Origin: JACVRW01 sp963813495
GTDB lineage: Bacteria; Actinomycetota; Thermoleophilia; Solirubrobacterales; Thermoleophilaceae
Direction: 5' to 3'
DNA length: 64,000 nucleotides
Assembly (NCBI GenBank): GCA_963813495.1
Contig: CAWEZC010000001.1
Span: 124,001 to 188,000, forward strand
A model generated the notes under the pieces. That model searched no databases and was not told where the DNA came from. It worked only from the letters and a program-made list of their open reading frames with translations. Shown in pieces: positions 24,804-33,068 of this stretch. The first letter of the stretch is position 1. Every line of letters starts with the position of its first letter. The translations under genes were made by a program, and so were the position numbers.

Positions 24804-24815
24804 GGGGTATACCCC
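24804..24815. other. Perfect palindrome GGGGTATACCCC
   Basis: Twelve-base perfect palindrome in the 24747-24932 spacer between the MFS gene and the convergent enoyl-CoA hydratase. G/C-tract palindromes of this kind occur in CsoR/RcnR-type operators, but no such regulator or target start is adjacent, so no function is assigned. Confidence 0.35.
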
Positions 24816-24878
24816 ATCTTGCCGCCGGGGCCGGTTTTCGGCATATGGGTTCCCCCGACCCAGCCTCGGCAATTGCGC

Positions 24879-24907
24879 ACGGGCCCGGATCTCTGATCCG
24901 GGCCCGT
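24879..24907. terminator. Bidirectional hairpin terminator
   Basis: A perfect 13-bp stem, ACGGGCCCGGATC with GATCCGGGCCCGT, closes a TCT loop between two convergent genes. There is no long U tract on either side, as is common in high-GC genomes. Confidence 0.75.
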
Positions 24908-24932
24908 TGCGTTCAGGGGCTCGGGGGCTCGC

Positions 24933-25712
24933 TCAGCGGCCGGCGAACTCCGGAATGCGCTTCTCGAAGAAGGCGCGTGCGCCCTCGGCGAAGTCCTCGC
25001 TGGCGGCCAGCCGTTCCTGTGCCGTGACCTCGAGCTCGAGCGTGGCGGCGAGCGCCGGCTTGGCCGCGGTGTCCATCACGCGCTTGGCCAGCCCGACCGC
25101 GCGGGGTGCGCACGCCAGCAGCTCTTCGGCGAAGGCGCCCGTGAGCTCGTCGAGCGAGGCCGCGGGAGCGATCCGGTTGGCGAAGCCGATCCGGTGAGCC
25201 TCGCGGCCGTCGATGACCTTGCCGGTCATGATCAGCTCCTTGGCGTTGCCGAGGCCCACGACGGCGGGGAGGCGCGAGCAGCCGCCGACATCCGGCAGCA
25301 GGCCGATCCGCACCTCCATGATCCCGGCCACGGCGTCCTCGGCCATCGTCCGGAAGTCGCAGGCCAGCGCCAGCTCGAATGCGCCACCGAGCGCCGCCCC
25401 GTGGATCTGGCAGATCGTCGGCTTCGGCATCTCCTCGAGCAGGTTCCAGTAGCGCAGGATGGGGCCACGGAAGCGGCGTAAATTCTCGGGGCTCTCGGAC
25501 AGGTCTCGCAGATCGCCCACGTCCATACCCGACGAGAACAGCGGCCCCTCGCCGCGCACGACTACCACGCGGACCGAGTCGTCTGCGGCGGCCTGTTCGA
25601 TGGCGGCACCGAGCGCGGCGATCAGCTCCCCGTTCATCGCGTTGCGCTTTTCGGGACGGTTGAGGACGAGGTGACGCACCCCGCCGCGGTGCTCTGTGCC
25701 TACTAGTGCCAT
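24933..25712 (-). CDS. Enoyl-CoA hydratase/isomerase family protein
   Basis: 259 residues from ATG 25712 (a GTG at 25721 is the alternative). Crotonase fold: LNRPEKRNAMNGELIAALG, the oxyanion loop GPLFSSGMDVGDL, IHGAALGGAFELALACDFR with the second oxyanion glycine, and RIGLLPDVGGCSRLPAVVG, where Glu/Asp catalytic positions lie. The family hydrates or isomerises enoyl-CoAs in fatty and branched-chain acid breakdown; the chain length is not predictable. Isolated on the minus strand between the MFS gene and a pseudogene. Confidence 0.92.
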   Translation of the reverse strand: MALVGTEHRGGVRHLVLNRPEKRNAMNGELIAALGAAIEQAAADDSVRVVVVRGEGPLFSSGMDVGDLRDLSESPENLRRFRGPILRYWNLLEEMPKPTICQIHGAALGGAFELALACDFRTMAEDAVAGIMEVRIGLLPDVGGCSRLPAVVGLGNAKELIMTGKVIDGREAHRIGFANRIAPAASLDELTGAFAEELLACAPRAVGLAKRVMDTAAKPALAATLELEVTAQERLAASEDFAEGARAFFEKRIPEFAGR

Positions 25713-25742
25713 GCGCGGCACCCTACCGGGGGTCAGCGAGCG

Positions 25743-25983
25743 TCAGCTCCACGTTTCCGGCATCTCGTCGGCCGGCTGGGCGTCGGTCAGGTGCGCGAAG
25801 AACGCCGGCGAGCGACGGCGGTCGCCGTCACCCGCAGTGGCTCCGAGTCCCTGCGCGGCACGGACGGTGTAGGGGCGCCCGGGCACTTCCACCGGCTCGC
25901 CAAGGGCACCGCCGGCTCTCCAGGGCGATGCCTCCGCCGAGCGCGGCGGCCGGGACGAGCAGGAGACAGCACTGGAACCTCAT
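25743..25983 (-). pseudogene. Frameshifted small secreted protein
   Basis: An ATG at 25983 begins a signal peptide (MRFQCCLLLVPAAALGGGIAL). The frame then closes early, while the next frame continues as GEPVEVPGRPYTVRAAQGLG, RRRSPAFFAHLTDAQPADEM, then ETWS and a stop at 25743. The two pieces joined would make about 80 residues. I infer one indel near 25930; the family is unknown. Confidence 0.5.
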
Positions 25984-26013
25984 GGCGTTGTCGCGCCCGC
26001 CCGTGAGCCTGCT

Positions 26014-26382
26014 GTGAGCAGTCATGAGGTTGCTCTCACGCAGGAACGCGTGCAGGCCCGGCTCGAGCGCAGGATTCACCTGTGCGCGCGCGAAGCCGCC
26101 AGGGTGTCCACCCTTCCCACAGCGCCGGACGAAGCGCCCGCGCAGCGCGCGCCGCGCGCCGTGGTCGGCGCGCTGATCGGGGCGGAGCTGGGCGCCGCGA
26201 CCGGACTTCTGTTCATGGGCCACGTGCCGCTGGCGCCACTCGGCTTTGCCGCCGCGGGCGCGATGGCCGGTCCCTTCGCCGCAAAGGGAGCGGGGAGCCT
26301 GCGCACGCTGCTCGTCGGCCGCTGGTTGCGCGCCCAGGTCAGACGGGCGCACCGCCCGGCCCCTGAGACGGCCAAGCGGTAG
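26014..26382 (+). CDS. Hypothetical small membrane protein
   Basis: 122 residues from GTG 26014. The N-terminal 50 residues are polar (ARLERRIHLCAREAARV); two adjacent glycine/alanine-rich hydrophobic stretches follow (AVVGALIGAELGAATGLLFM and LAPLGFAAAGAMAGPFAA) and a basic tail (GRWLRAQVRRAHR). Third codon positions are GC-rich, as in real genes here. There is no recognised family, and it overlaps decayed DNA on the other strand, so it may itself be a remnant. Confidence 0.42.
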   Translation: MSSHEVALTQERVQARLERRIHLCAREAARVSTLPTAPDEAPAQRAPRAVVGALIGAELGAATGLLFMGHVPLAPLGFAAAGAMAGPFAAKGAGSLRTLLVGRWLRAQVRRAHRPAPETAKR

Positions 26383-26586
26383 TCCATCCTGCACACCGTC
26401 TCGATCGAGCCGGGACCGAGCTTCTTGCGCAGGTAGCCGCGCCTCGAGCATGGTGGATTCACGCGCGGTGAGGTCGACCGTGCGGCCCTCGGTGCTCGCC
26501 GCTTGCTCCGGCCGGTGTTCGAGTCGTCGTTGCGGCCCGCACGTGCGGCCGGCATCGAGGCACTGAATGCCTGACTTGTCGGCCAT
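26361..26586 (-). pseudogene. Response-regulator DNA-binding remnant behind a foreign start
   Basis: An ATG at 26586 with AAGGAG seven bases upstream opens a frame reading MADKSGIQCLDAGRTC, then STEGRTVDLTARESTMLEARL, the start of an OmpR/PhoB winged helix. The neighbouring frame then reads YLRKKLGPGSIETVCRMDYR, the end of the same domain. About 40 residues between are missing. The first dozen residues resemble the DUF5131 start MADKSxIEWTDA, so the piece may be a chimera. Dead by deletion plus frameshift. Confidence 0.55.
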
Positions 26587-26691
26587 TGTCGTTCTCCTTC
26601 TTGGTTCGAGTGACGACAGATAAGGTCCCCCGCCGGGCGTGAACCGTCCATGCGCCCCTCGTGAGAGAACTCCCATGAACCCGTCGCAGCC

Positions 26692-28203
26692 ATGACGAAC
26701 CTCAGAGAAGCCCTGGAGCGTGCTCGAGGCGGCGGTCCCGAGCGCCACCACGACAAGTCACGCGATCAGGGCAAGCTGCCGGTGCGCGAGCGCGTGGCGC
26801 GGCTGCTGGATGCCGGCTCGTTCATCGAGGACGCGCTGCTCGCCAACTGGGAACAGGAGGGCTTCGGCGCCGACGGCGTGGTCACGGGGATGGGGACGAT
26901 CGCCGGGCGCCCGGTGGCGCTGATGGCCAACGATCCGACCGTCAAGGCAGGCTCCTGGGGCCCCAAGACAGTCGAGAAGATCATCCGCATCCAGGAGCAG
27001 GCGCTCGAGCACATGGCGCCGATGATCTACCTCGTCGACTCGGCGGGCGCCCGGATCACCGACCAGGTTCAGATGTTTCCCGGCCGCCGCGGTGCCGGGC
27101 GCATCTTCCATACCGAGGTGAAGCTGTCCGGGGTGGTGCCCCAGGTGTGCGTGCTGTTCGGCCCCAGCGCGGCCGGCGGCGCCTACATCCCGGCCTTCTG
27201 CGATGTGGTGATCATGCGCGACGGCAACGCCTCGATGTATCTCGGTTCGCCGCGCATGGCGGAGATGGTGATCGGTGAGACCGTGACGCTCGAGGAGATG
27301 GGCGGCGCCCGCATGCACACCGGTGTGTCGGGCTGCGGCCACTTCCTGGTCGACAGTGACGAGGAGGGCATCGACGTCGCCCAGCGCTACCTCTCCTACT
27401 TCCCGGCGAACTGGCGCGACGCCCCGCCGGTAACGGTGGGCAGCGAGCCCGCGGCCGGGGTCCCCGAGATCCCGCGCGACGAGAACAAGCCTTTCGACAT
27501 GCGGGGCCTGATCGACGCGCTCGTGGACGCCGACTCGTTCCTCGAGGTCCAGAAGCGCTGGGCAAAGGAGCTGATCGTGGGTTACGCCCGGCTCGACGGC
27601 CGGGCGCTCGGGGTCGTGGCCAACCAGCCCAGGCAGAAGGGCGGAGTCCTGTTCGTCGATTCCTCCGACAAGGCCGCACGCTTCATCTGGACCTGCAATG
27701 CATTCAACGTCCCGCTGCTGTTTCTGGCTGACGTCCCGGGATTCATGATCGGGACGCAGGTGGAGCGCCAGGGCATCATCCGGGCCGGAGCCAAGATGAT
27801 CTCCGCAGTGTCCGAGGCGACCGTGCCGAAGATCTCGGTGATCGTGCGCAAGGCCTACGGCGCAGGGCTCTACGCGATGGCCGGGCCGGCCTTCGAGCCC
27901 GATGCCTGCATTGCGCTGCCCGAGGCCAAGATCGCGGTGATGGGCCCACAGGCGGCGATCAACGCGGTCTTCTACAACCAACTCCAGGCGATAGAGGACG
28001 ACGAGGAGCGCGCGCGCCGCACCGAGGAGCTGCGGGCCGAGTACAAGGAGGAGATCGACATCCTCCACCTCGCCTCCGAGCTCGTGATCGACGCGGTCGT
28101 CCAGCCCGACGACCTGCGCAGCGAGCTGACCAGGCGGTTCGCCGCCTACGCGTCCCGCGACCGGACCCGGCCGGCGAAGCGAAACCCCGTAACCCCGGTC
28201 TAG
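26692..28203 (+). CDS. Acyl-CoA carboxylase, carboxyltransferase (beta) subunit
   Basis: 503 residues, complete. Transfers CO2 from biotin to propionyl-, methylcrotonyl- or a related CoA. The two crotonase-like halves are seen: GVVTGMGTIAGRPVALMAND, DSAGARITDQVQMFPGRRGA, GPSAAGGAYIPAFCDVVIM in the first; KRWAKELIVGYARLDGRA, FLADVPGFMIGTQVERQGII and KAYGAGLYAMAGPAFEPDA in the second. The DQVQMFPGRRGAGRIF region is closer to MCCB-type than PccB-type proteins, which fits the HMG-CoA lyase and acetoacetyl-CoA synthetase nearby. No biotin-carboxylase subunit is in the window. Confidence 0.92.
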   Translation: MTNLREALERARGGGPERHHDKSRDQGKLPVRERVARLLDAGSFIEDALLANWEQEGFGADGVVTGMGTIAGRPVALMANDPTVKAGSWGPKTVEKIIRIQEQALEHMAPMIYLVDSAGARITDQVQMFPGRRGAGRIFHTEVKLSGVVPQVCVLFGPSAAGGAYIPAFCDVVIMRDGNASMYLGSPRMAEMVIGETVTLEEMGGARMHTGVSGCGHFLVDSDEEGIDVAQRYLSYFPANWRDAPPVTVGSEPAAGVPEIPRDENKPFDMRGLIDALVDADSFLEVQKRWAKELIVGYARLDGRALGVVANQPRQKGGVLFVDSSDKAARFIWTCNAFNVPLLFLADVPGFMIGTQVERQGIIRAGAKMISAVSEATVPKISVIVRKAYGAGLYAMAGPAFEPDACIALPEAKIAVMGPQAAINAVFYNQLQAIEDDEERARRTEELRAEYKEEIDILHLASELVIDAVVQPDDLRSELTRRFAAYASRDRTRPAKRNPVTPV

Positions 28204-28317
28204 GAAGTCCGTAGGGCCGAGCCCGCCGCGGCTCGCCGGCTCCGCGCGACCACGCGTGGAACGTTCTGCATGACATACATGCGAAATGTTCCGAGCGTCG
28301 CGGGCCGGGGAGCCGGC

Positions 28318-28677
28318 CTAGCTTCCTGGAGGCGGCGCCGCCGACATCAGCTCGACCCGATGCCCACCCGGCGCACGCACGAAACTCCGCGGAACGCCCC
28401 ATTGCTGCTCGCGGTCGTCGACCTCGAAGCCCGCGTCGCGCAGGCGAGCGACGAGCGCCGCGTAGTCGTCCACCACCACCGCGGCGTGCCCCCGGGGCGG
28501 GACCGCCGGCGAGTCGTCCCAGAGCAGGTGAACCTGCGTGCCGTCCCGTTCGAGCCAGGCGCTGATCCGGGGCAGCGTGCCGGGTGGCTTCACGGGGGTG
28601 AAGCCGAGCATCCCCCAGAAGCTCTCAGCCGCCTCGCGGTCCTCGCGACGCATCTCCAATGTCACGTGCTGCAGCAC
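28318..28677 (-). CDS. VOC/glyoxalase-family protein
   Basis: 119 residues from GTG 28677. A single vicinal-oxygen-chelate unit pair: LQHVTLEMRREDREAAESFW at the start, WLERDGTQVHLLWDD, GHAAVVVDDYAALVARLRDA and the closing metal-site strand FVRAPGGHRVELMSA. Candidate ligands are H4, H50-type and E near the C-terminus. Family members are lyases, dioxygenases or antibiotic-binding proteins; the substrate is unknown. Divergent from the MFS gene at 28718 with a 40-bp spacer. Confidence 0.85.
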   Translation of the reverse strand: MLQHVTLEMRREDREAAESFWGMLGFTPVKPPGTLPRISAWLERDGTQVHLLWDDSPAVPPRGHAAVVVDDYAALVARLRDAGFEVDDREQQWGVPRSFVRAPGGHRVELMSAAPPPGS

Positions 28678-28717
28678 CGCGAGAGACCGTAGCGCGGCCC
28701 CGCGTAGACTCGAAAAA

Positions 28718-29938
28718 GTGACCCCCTCTCAACCCGCTCCATCCCCGTATCGCTGGGTGGTGCTGGCGGTGGGGGCGGGTGCCACGGCCGCGCTCTCCGC
28801 GGTTCAGGGCGGCCTCCCGGCGCTGGGCCCGGCGATCCAGGACACCTTCGGGCTCACGCTCGTGGAGGTCACCGCCGTCTTCACCGCTTTCGCGCTGGGC
28901 ACGGTCGTCACGCTGCTCCTGTGGGGGATGCTTGCGGACCGAGTGGGCGAACGCGCGGTGATCGCGGTCGGCCTGAGCCTCGGGGCGATAATGATGGCCG
29001 CCGTAGCGGCCTCCGACGGCTACGAGGCCTTCCTCGGCGGCACGGCGCTTGCCGGCGCGCTCGGGTCGAGTGCCATCGCGGCCAGCGGGCGGGCGGTGTT
29101 CAGCTGGTTCCCGCGGGACGAGCGCGGGCTGGCGCTGGGCCTGCGCCAGACCGCCGTGCCCGCGGGTGCGGCGCTCGCCTCGCTGACCCTGCCCCCGCTG
29201 GCGGCGGCGGTGTCGCTCGACGCCGCGCTCTACGTGCTGGCCGGCGCCATGCTGGCGGCGGCCGTGGCCAGCGGGATCTGGCTGCGCGAGGGACCGCGGC
29301 GCGAGTCAGCGGCCGCCCCTGCTCCCGACGCCCACCGCGATCCCCGCATCTGGCGCCTGAGCGCGGCCTCGTCGCTGATGATCGTCGGCCAGGTGGGAGT
29401 CACCTCATTGCTGGTGCTCTACCTGTTCGGAGAGCGCGGCTGGTCGGCCGCGACCGCGGCGCTGGCACTGGCCGGGGTGCAGGTGGGCGCCGCCGTTGCC
29501 CGCGTCGCCGCCGGTCGCTGGTCGGACGTCCGTGACGAGCGGATCGAGCCCTTCCGCCGCCTCGCCGCCACCGCCGGCGTGCTGCTGCTGGCCGCGGCCG
29601 CCCTGGTGCCGGCGCCGGCGGCGATCGCCGTACCCGTCTTGATGGCCGGCGGCGTGGCCGCGATGAGCTGGAACGGGCTGTCCTTCACCGCCGCCGCGGA
29701 GATCTCGGGGCGCCGCCAGGCCGGTGCCGCGATGGGCATCCAGAACACGGCCATGCGAATAGTGGCCGCGGCGGTGCCGGTGGGCTTGGGCGCGCTGGCC
29801 GCCGGTGTCTCGTGGGCCCTGGCCTTCGCCGTGATGGGTGCCACCCCGCTGATAGCCCGCGCTCTGCTCGGCCCGCTGCGCGACGACGAAGACGCCCGCC
29901 GTGAGGATCGCTTCGCGCGTCAGGCCGCAAGCGCCTGA
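28718..29938 (+). CDS. MFS transporter
   Basis: 406 residues from GTG 28718, about 12 TM helices. Motif A-like loop LLWGMLADRVGERAVIAVGL after TM2, FSWFPRDERGLALGLRQTAV before TM5, a central cytoplasmic loop (EGPRRESAAAPAPDAH), and the repeat motif GRWSDVRDERIEP in the second half. The acidic C-terminus (DDEDARREDR) is cytoplasmic. Substrate not identifiable. It precedes the acetoacetyl-CoA synthetase gene by about 100 bp. Confidence 0.9.
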   Translation: MTPSQPAPSPYRWVVLAVGAGATAALSAVQGGLPALGPAIQDTFGLTLVEVTAVFTAFALGTVVTLLLWGMLADRVGERAVIAVGLSLGAIMMAAVAASDGYEAFLGGTALAGALGSSAIAASGRAVFSWFPRDERGLALGLRQTAVPAGAALASLTLPPLAAAVSLDAALYVLAGAMLAAAVASGIWLREGPRRESAAAPAPDAHRDPRIWRLSAASSLMIVGQVGVTSLLVLYLFGERGWSAATAALALAGVQVGAAVARVAAGRWSDVRDERIEPFRRLAATAGVLLLAAAALVPAPAAIAVPVLMAGGVAAMSWNGLSFTAAAEISGRRQAGAAMGIQNTAMRIVAAAVPVGLGALAAGVSWALAFAVMGATPLIARALLGPLRDDEDARREDRFARQAASA

Positions 29939-30036
29939 GCATGGGAGCGGCCCAGGGATCTTCCCGCGCACGTACGCGCGGCGCCTACCCGAGGCAACTT
30001 CAAGCCCAACGAGCCCGGCCATAGAATCGGCCCGGC

Positions 30037-31899
30037 ATGCGCGAGGGAGATCTGCTCTGGGAGCCGCACGGCTCCTCCCACCTGGCCACCTACATGGAGG
30101 AGCGCGGCTTCTCCGACTACGCCGAGCTGTGGCGCTGGTCGGTCGAGGACCTGGAGGGCTTCTGGGGCTCGCTGTGGGAGCGCTTCGAGCTGGGGCCGGC
30201 GCCGCAGCGCGTGCTGGGTAGTCGCGAGATGCCCGGCGCTGAGTGGTTTCCGGGCACGCGGCTGAACTATGCGGAGCACCTCTTTCGGCGCGCCCGCCCG
30301 GGCCGGACGGCGATCGTTCACGCCACCGAGTCGAGCCCGCTGGCCGAGCTCTCGTGGGACGAGCTGCGCGAGCAGACGGCGCGCTGTGCGGCGGGCCTGC
30401 GGCGGTTGGGGGTGGGGCCGGGCGACCGCGTGGCGGCCTACCTGCCCAACGTTCCCGAGACGGTGGTGGCCTTCCTGGCCTGCGCGAGCATCGGAGCGGT
30501 GTGGTCGAGCTGTGCGCCCGAGTTCGGGGTGCCGACGGTGGTCGACCGCTTCGCCCAGATCGAGCCCAAGGTCCTGCTCGCCACCGACGGCTACCGGTAT
30601 GGCGGAAAGGATTTCGACCGGCGCGACCGCGTCCGCGAGATCGAGGCCGCGATCCCGTCGCTCGAGCACACCGTGATGGTCCCCTCCGGCTGGGACGAGC
30701 TGCTGGCCGAGCCCGCCGAGCTGCGGTTCGAATCGCTCCCCTTCGATCACCCGCTGTGGGTGCTCTACTCGTCGGGCACGACGGGCCTGCCGAAGGCCAT
30801 CGTGCAGGGGCAGGGCGGCATCTTGCTCGAGCACCTGAAAAAGGCGCACCTCCACAGCGACCTGTCCGAGCATGATCGCTTCTTCTGGTTCACCACCACC
30901 GGCTGGATGATGTGGAACTTCCTGGTCGGGGGCATGCTTTCCGGGGCCGCGATCGTCCTCTACGACGGGCAGCCCGATCCTCGCCGCCTGTGGGATTTCG
31001 CCGCCGAGGCCGACGTGACGAGCTTCGGCACGAGCGCCGGCTTCGTCGGGGCGTCGATGAAGGCGGGAGTCGAGCCGCCGCGGCCGCAGCGCCTGCGCAG
31101 CATCGGCTCGACCGGTTCGCCGCTGCCGGTGGAGGGGTTCGAGTGGATCTATCGCCATTTCCCCGATGTCTGGCTCTACTCGACGAGTGGCGGAACCGAC
31201 CTGTGCACTGCTTTCGTCGGGGCCTGCCCGGTGGTGCCGGTGTATGCCGGCGAGCTGCAGGCGCGGGCCCTCGGGGCGGCCGTGGAGGCGTTCTCGGAGG
31301 ACGGCCGCCCATTGGTCGGAGAGGTGGGCGAACTCGTGATCACACAGCCGATGCCTTCGATGCCGCTCTACTTCTGGAACGACCCGGGCGGCGAGCGCTA
31401 TCGCCAGAGCTACTTCGAGATGTATCCCGGCATCTGGCGTCACGGCGACTGGATCAAGGTCACCGAGCGCGGCAGTGCGGTGATCTACGGCCGTTCGGAC
31501 TCGACCATCAACCGCGGCGGCGTGCGCATGGGCACCAGCGAGATCTACAGCGCCGTGGAGGGCGTTCCCGAGGTGCTCGACTCGCTGGTGGTGGACGTGA
31601 ACGAGCAGATGTTGCTCTATGTGGTGCTGCGCGACGGGACCGACCTCAGCGACGAGCTCCAGGCCGAGATCCGGCGCCGTATCCGCGAGCACTGCTCGCC
31701 GCGACATCTGCCTGACTCCATCGAGCAGATCCCGGACGTGCCGCGCACGCTCTCCAACAAGAAGCTCGAGGTGCCGGTCAAGAAGATACTGCTCGGCGCC
31801 GACCCCGCCGGCGCCGCCAGCCGCGACTCGCTGGCCAACCCCGCGGCGCTCGACTGGTTCGCCGAACGCGCCGGCGCCGCGGCTACTCGGCCTCGCTGA
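30037..31899 (+). CDS. aacS: Acetoacetyl-CoA synthetase
   Basis: 620 residues. ATP-dependent activation of acetoacetate to acetoacetyl-CoA, salvaging ketone bodies or the product of HMG-CoA lyase. ANL-superfamily motifs: LYSSGTTGLPKAIVQGQGG (P-loop), WFTTTGWMMWNFLVGGM, YSTSGGTDLCTAFVGA, then HGDWIKVTERGSAVIYGRSD and the C-terminal lysine region NKKLEVPVKKILLG. N-terminal ACAS_N-like segment FSDYAELWRWSVEDLEGFW and the 620-residue length fit AacS rather than acetyl-CoA synthetase. The last 17 bases overlap the convergent M28-like gene. Confidence 0.95.
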   Translation: MREGDLLWEPHGSSHLATYMEERGFSDYAELWRWSVEDLEGFWGSLWERFELGPAPQRVLGSREMPGAEWFPGTRLNYAEHLFRRARPGRTAIVHATESSPLAELSWDELREQTARCAAGLRRLGVGPGDRVAAYLPNVPETVVAFLACASIGAVWSSCAPEFGVPTVVDRFAQIEPKVLLATDGYRYGGKDFDRRDRVREIEAAIPSLEHTVMVPSGWDELLAEPAELRFESLPFDHPLWVLYSSGTTGLPKAIVQGQGGILLEHLKKAHLHSDLSEHDRFFWFTTTGWMMWNFLVGGMLSGAAIVLYDGQPDPRRLWDFAAEADVTSFGTSAGFVGASMKAGVEPPRPQRLRSIGSTGSPLPVEGFEWIYRHFPDVWLYSTSGGTDLCTAFVGACPVVPVYAGELQARALGAAVEAFSEDGRPLVGEVGELVITQPMPSMPLYFWNDPGGERYRQSYFEMYPGIWRHGDWIKVTERGSAVIYGRSDSTINRGGVRMGTSEIYSAVEGVPEVLDSLVVDVNEQMLLYVVLRDGTDLSDELQAEIRRRIREHCSPRHLPDSIEQIPDVPRTLSNKKLEVPVKKILLGADPAGAASRDSLANPAALDWFAERAGAAATRPR

Positions 31900-33055
31900 G
31901 CACGCCGCCGATCTCGGCGTCGAGTCGCCGGATGAGCTCGAGGCAGAATGCCTCGGCCCTGTCGAGGGCGTGCTCGTCGAGCCGTCTCGAGGCGAAGCCG
32001 CGATCGTCGCGACAGCTGATCGTGATCGAGGGCAGCCCGGCCGAGCGGACGGCGTAGCCGTCGCTCGCTTCGCGGTTGACCAGAGGCACGGCCCGCGGGT
32101 CGTCCCCGGAGTCCTCGGCAACCTCTCGGGCCAACTCGACGATCTGCACGTGCGAGCGGACGGTGAACACCGGCCCCTCACGCCGCGTGTAGGCGACCGC
32201 CCCGTCACCGACGCTGTCGAGATTGAGGACGACGGTGCGCTCGCGGCCCAGCTCGGCCGAGTGCTCGAGCAAGAAGGCGCGCATGCCCTGTGCGACCGCC
32301 TTCTGCGACCCGGTGAACAGCACGTGCACGCCGAAGTGTTCGGGGGCCGCCCGCTCGGCGAGAGCGAGGACCAGGGCCACTCCGGAGGCATTGTCGTTCT
32401 CGCCTGACTGGGCCTCCGACAGGGCCATGCCCAGCAGCAGTGCCACGGCGACGATGAGGCCGACGGTGGCGACGAACTGCAGGGCGTCGAGGGCCGGTCC
32501 CGAGATCCCGGCCAGGCGCAGCAGGCTGAACAGCGCCACGGCCGCGAGCGACCAGAACAGGATGGCGGTGGGGGAGAGGGGACGGTGCAGGGCGCTCCCG
32601 AGGGCCGCGAAGCGCCGCCGAAGGCCGTCCCCGGAGGCCAGGCCGCCAGGCCCGCTGTCGCAGTGCGCCACCAGCAGCAGGGCCCCCGGCCGGCCGCGGT
32701 CACCCCACGAGACGACGTTGTGGGACTCGCTTCGACCGAGCAGCCGGCGCGTGGTGGTGAGCACCCCGGTGGCGTCCAGCAAGGTGAGCAGCGCGGCCAT
32801 GAGGGCCAGTCCCAGCCCCACTTCGGGAGACGACAGGGACACCAGGCTCGCCGCGATGCCGAGCAGGGCGTGAAGGGCATACGCGAGTGGCCAGCGCGGC
32901 CACACCGGGAAGGGCTCTCGCCGGGCGCGGCGCCCGAGCGCGCGCAGACGGCCGGTCAGGTGTACGGCTGCCTCTTGCTCGGCGCCCGACCCCGGGGCCC
33001 TGGGGCCCACGCCGTCAACGAGCGCTTCGGCCTCGGCGAAGGTGTCGACCGTCAT
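31883..33055 (-). CDS. M28-like membrane protein with an altered catalytic site
   Basis: 390 residues. An N-terminal soluble stretch carries GPRAPGSGAEQEAAVHLTGRL, typical of M28 aminopeptidases; TM segments follow (about 50-95 and 165-215), interrupted by LLLVAHCDSGPGG, the first zinc site as H-x-D. The second metal residues appear in SGENDNASGVALVL and VVLNLDSVGDG. However, the catalytic pair usually written GEEEG is FTGSQKAVAQG here, so the general-base glutamate is absent. It may be inactive or non-peptidase. ATG 33055 is 13 bp from the divergent GIY-YIG-like gene. Confidence 0.8.
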   Translation of the reverse strand: MTVDTFAEAEALVDGVGPRAPGSGAEQEAAVHLTGRLRALGRRARREPFPVWPRWPLAYALHALLGIAASLVSLSSPEVGLGLALMAALLTLLDATGVLTTTRRLLGRSESHNVVSWGDRGRPGALLLVAHCDSGPGGLASGDGLRRRFAALGSALHRPLSPTAILFWSLAAVALFSLLRLAGISGPALDALQFVATVGLIVAVALLLGMALSEAQSGENDNASGVALVLALAERAAPEHFGVHVLFTGSQKAVAQGMRAFLLEHSAELGRERTVVLNLDSVGDGAVAYTRREGPVFTVRSHVQIVELAREVAEDSGDDPRAVPLVNREASDGYAVRSAGLPSITISCRDDRGFASRRLDEHALDRAEAFCLELIRRLDAEIGGVLSEAE

Positions 33056-33068
33056 CGCGGCTGGCAGT

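Noticed and set aside
29920..32880. A very long open frame (986 codons) on the minus strand across the acetoacetyl-CoA synthetase and M28-like genes
   Set aside because: It has no family resemblance, and the real genes on the other frames show clear motifs; long antisense frames are expected at this GC content.
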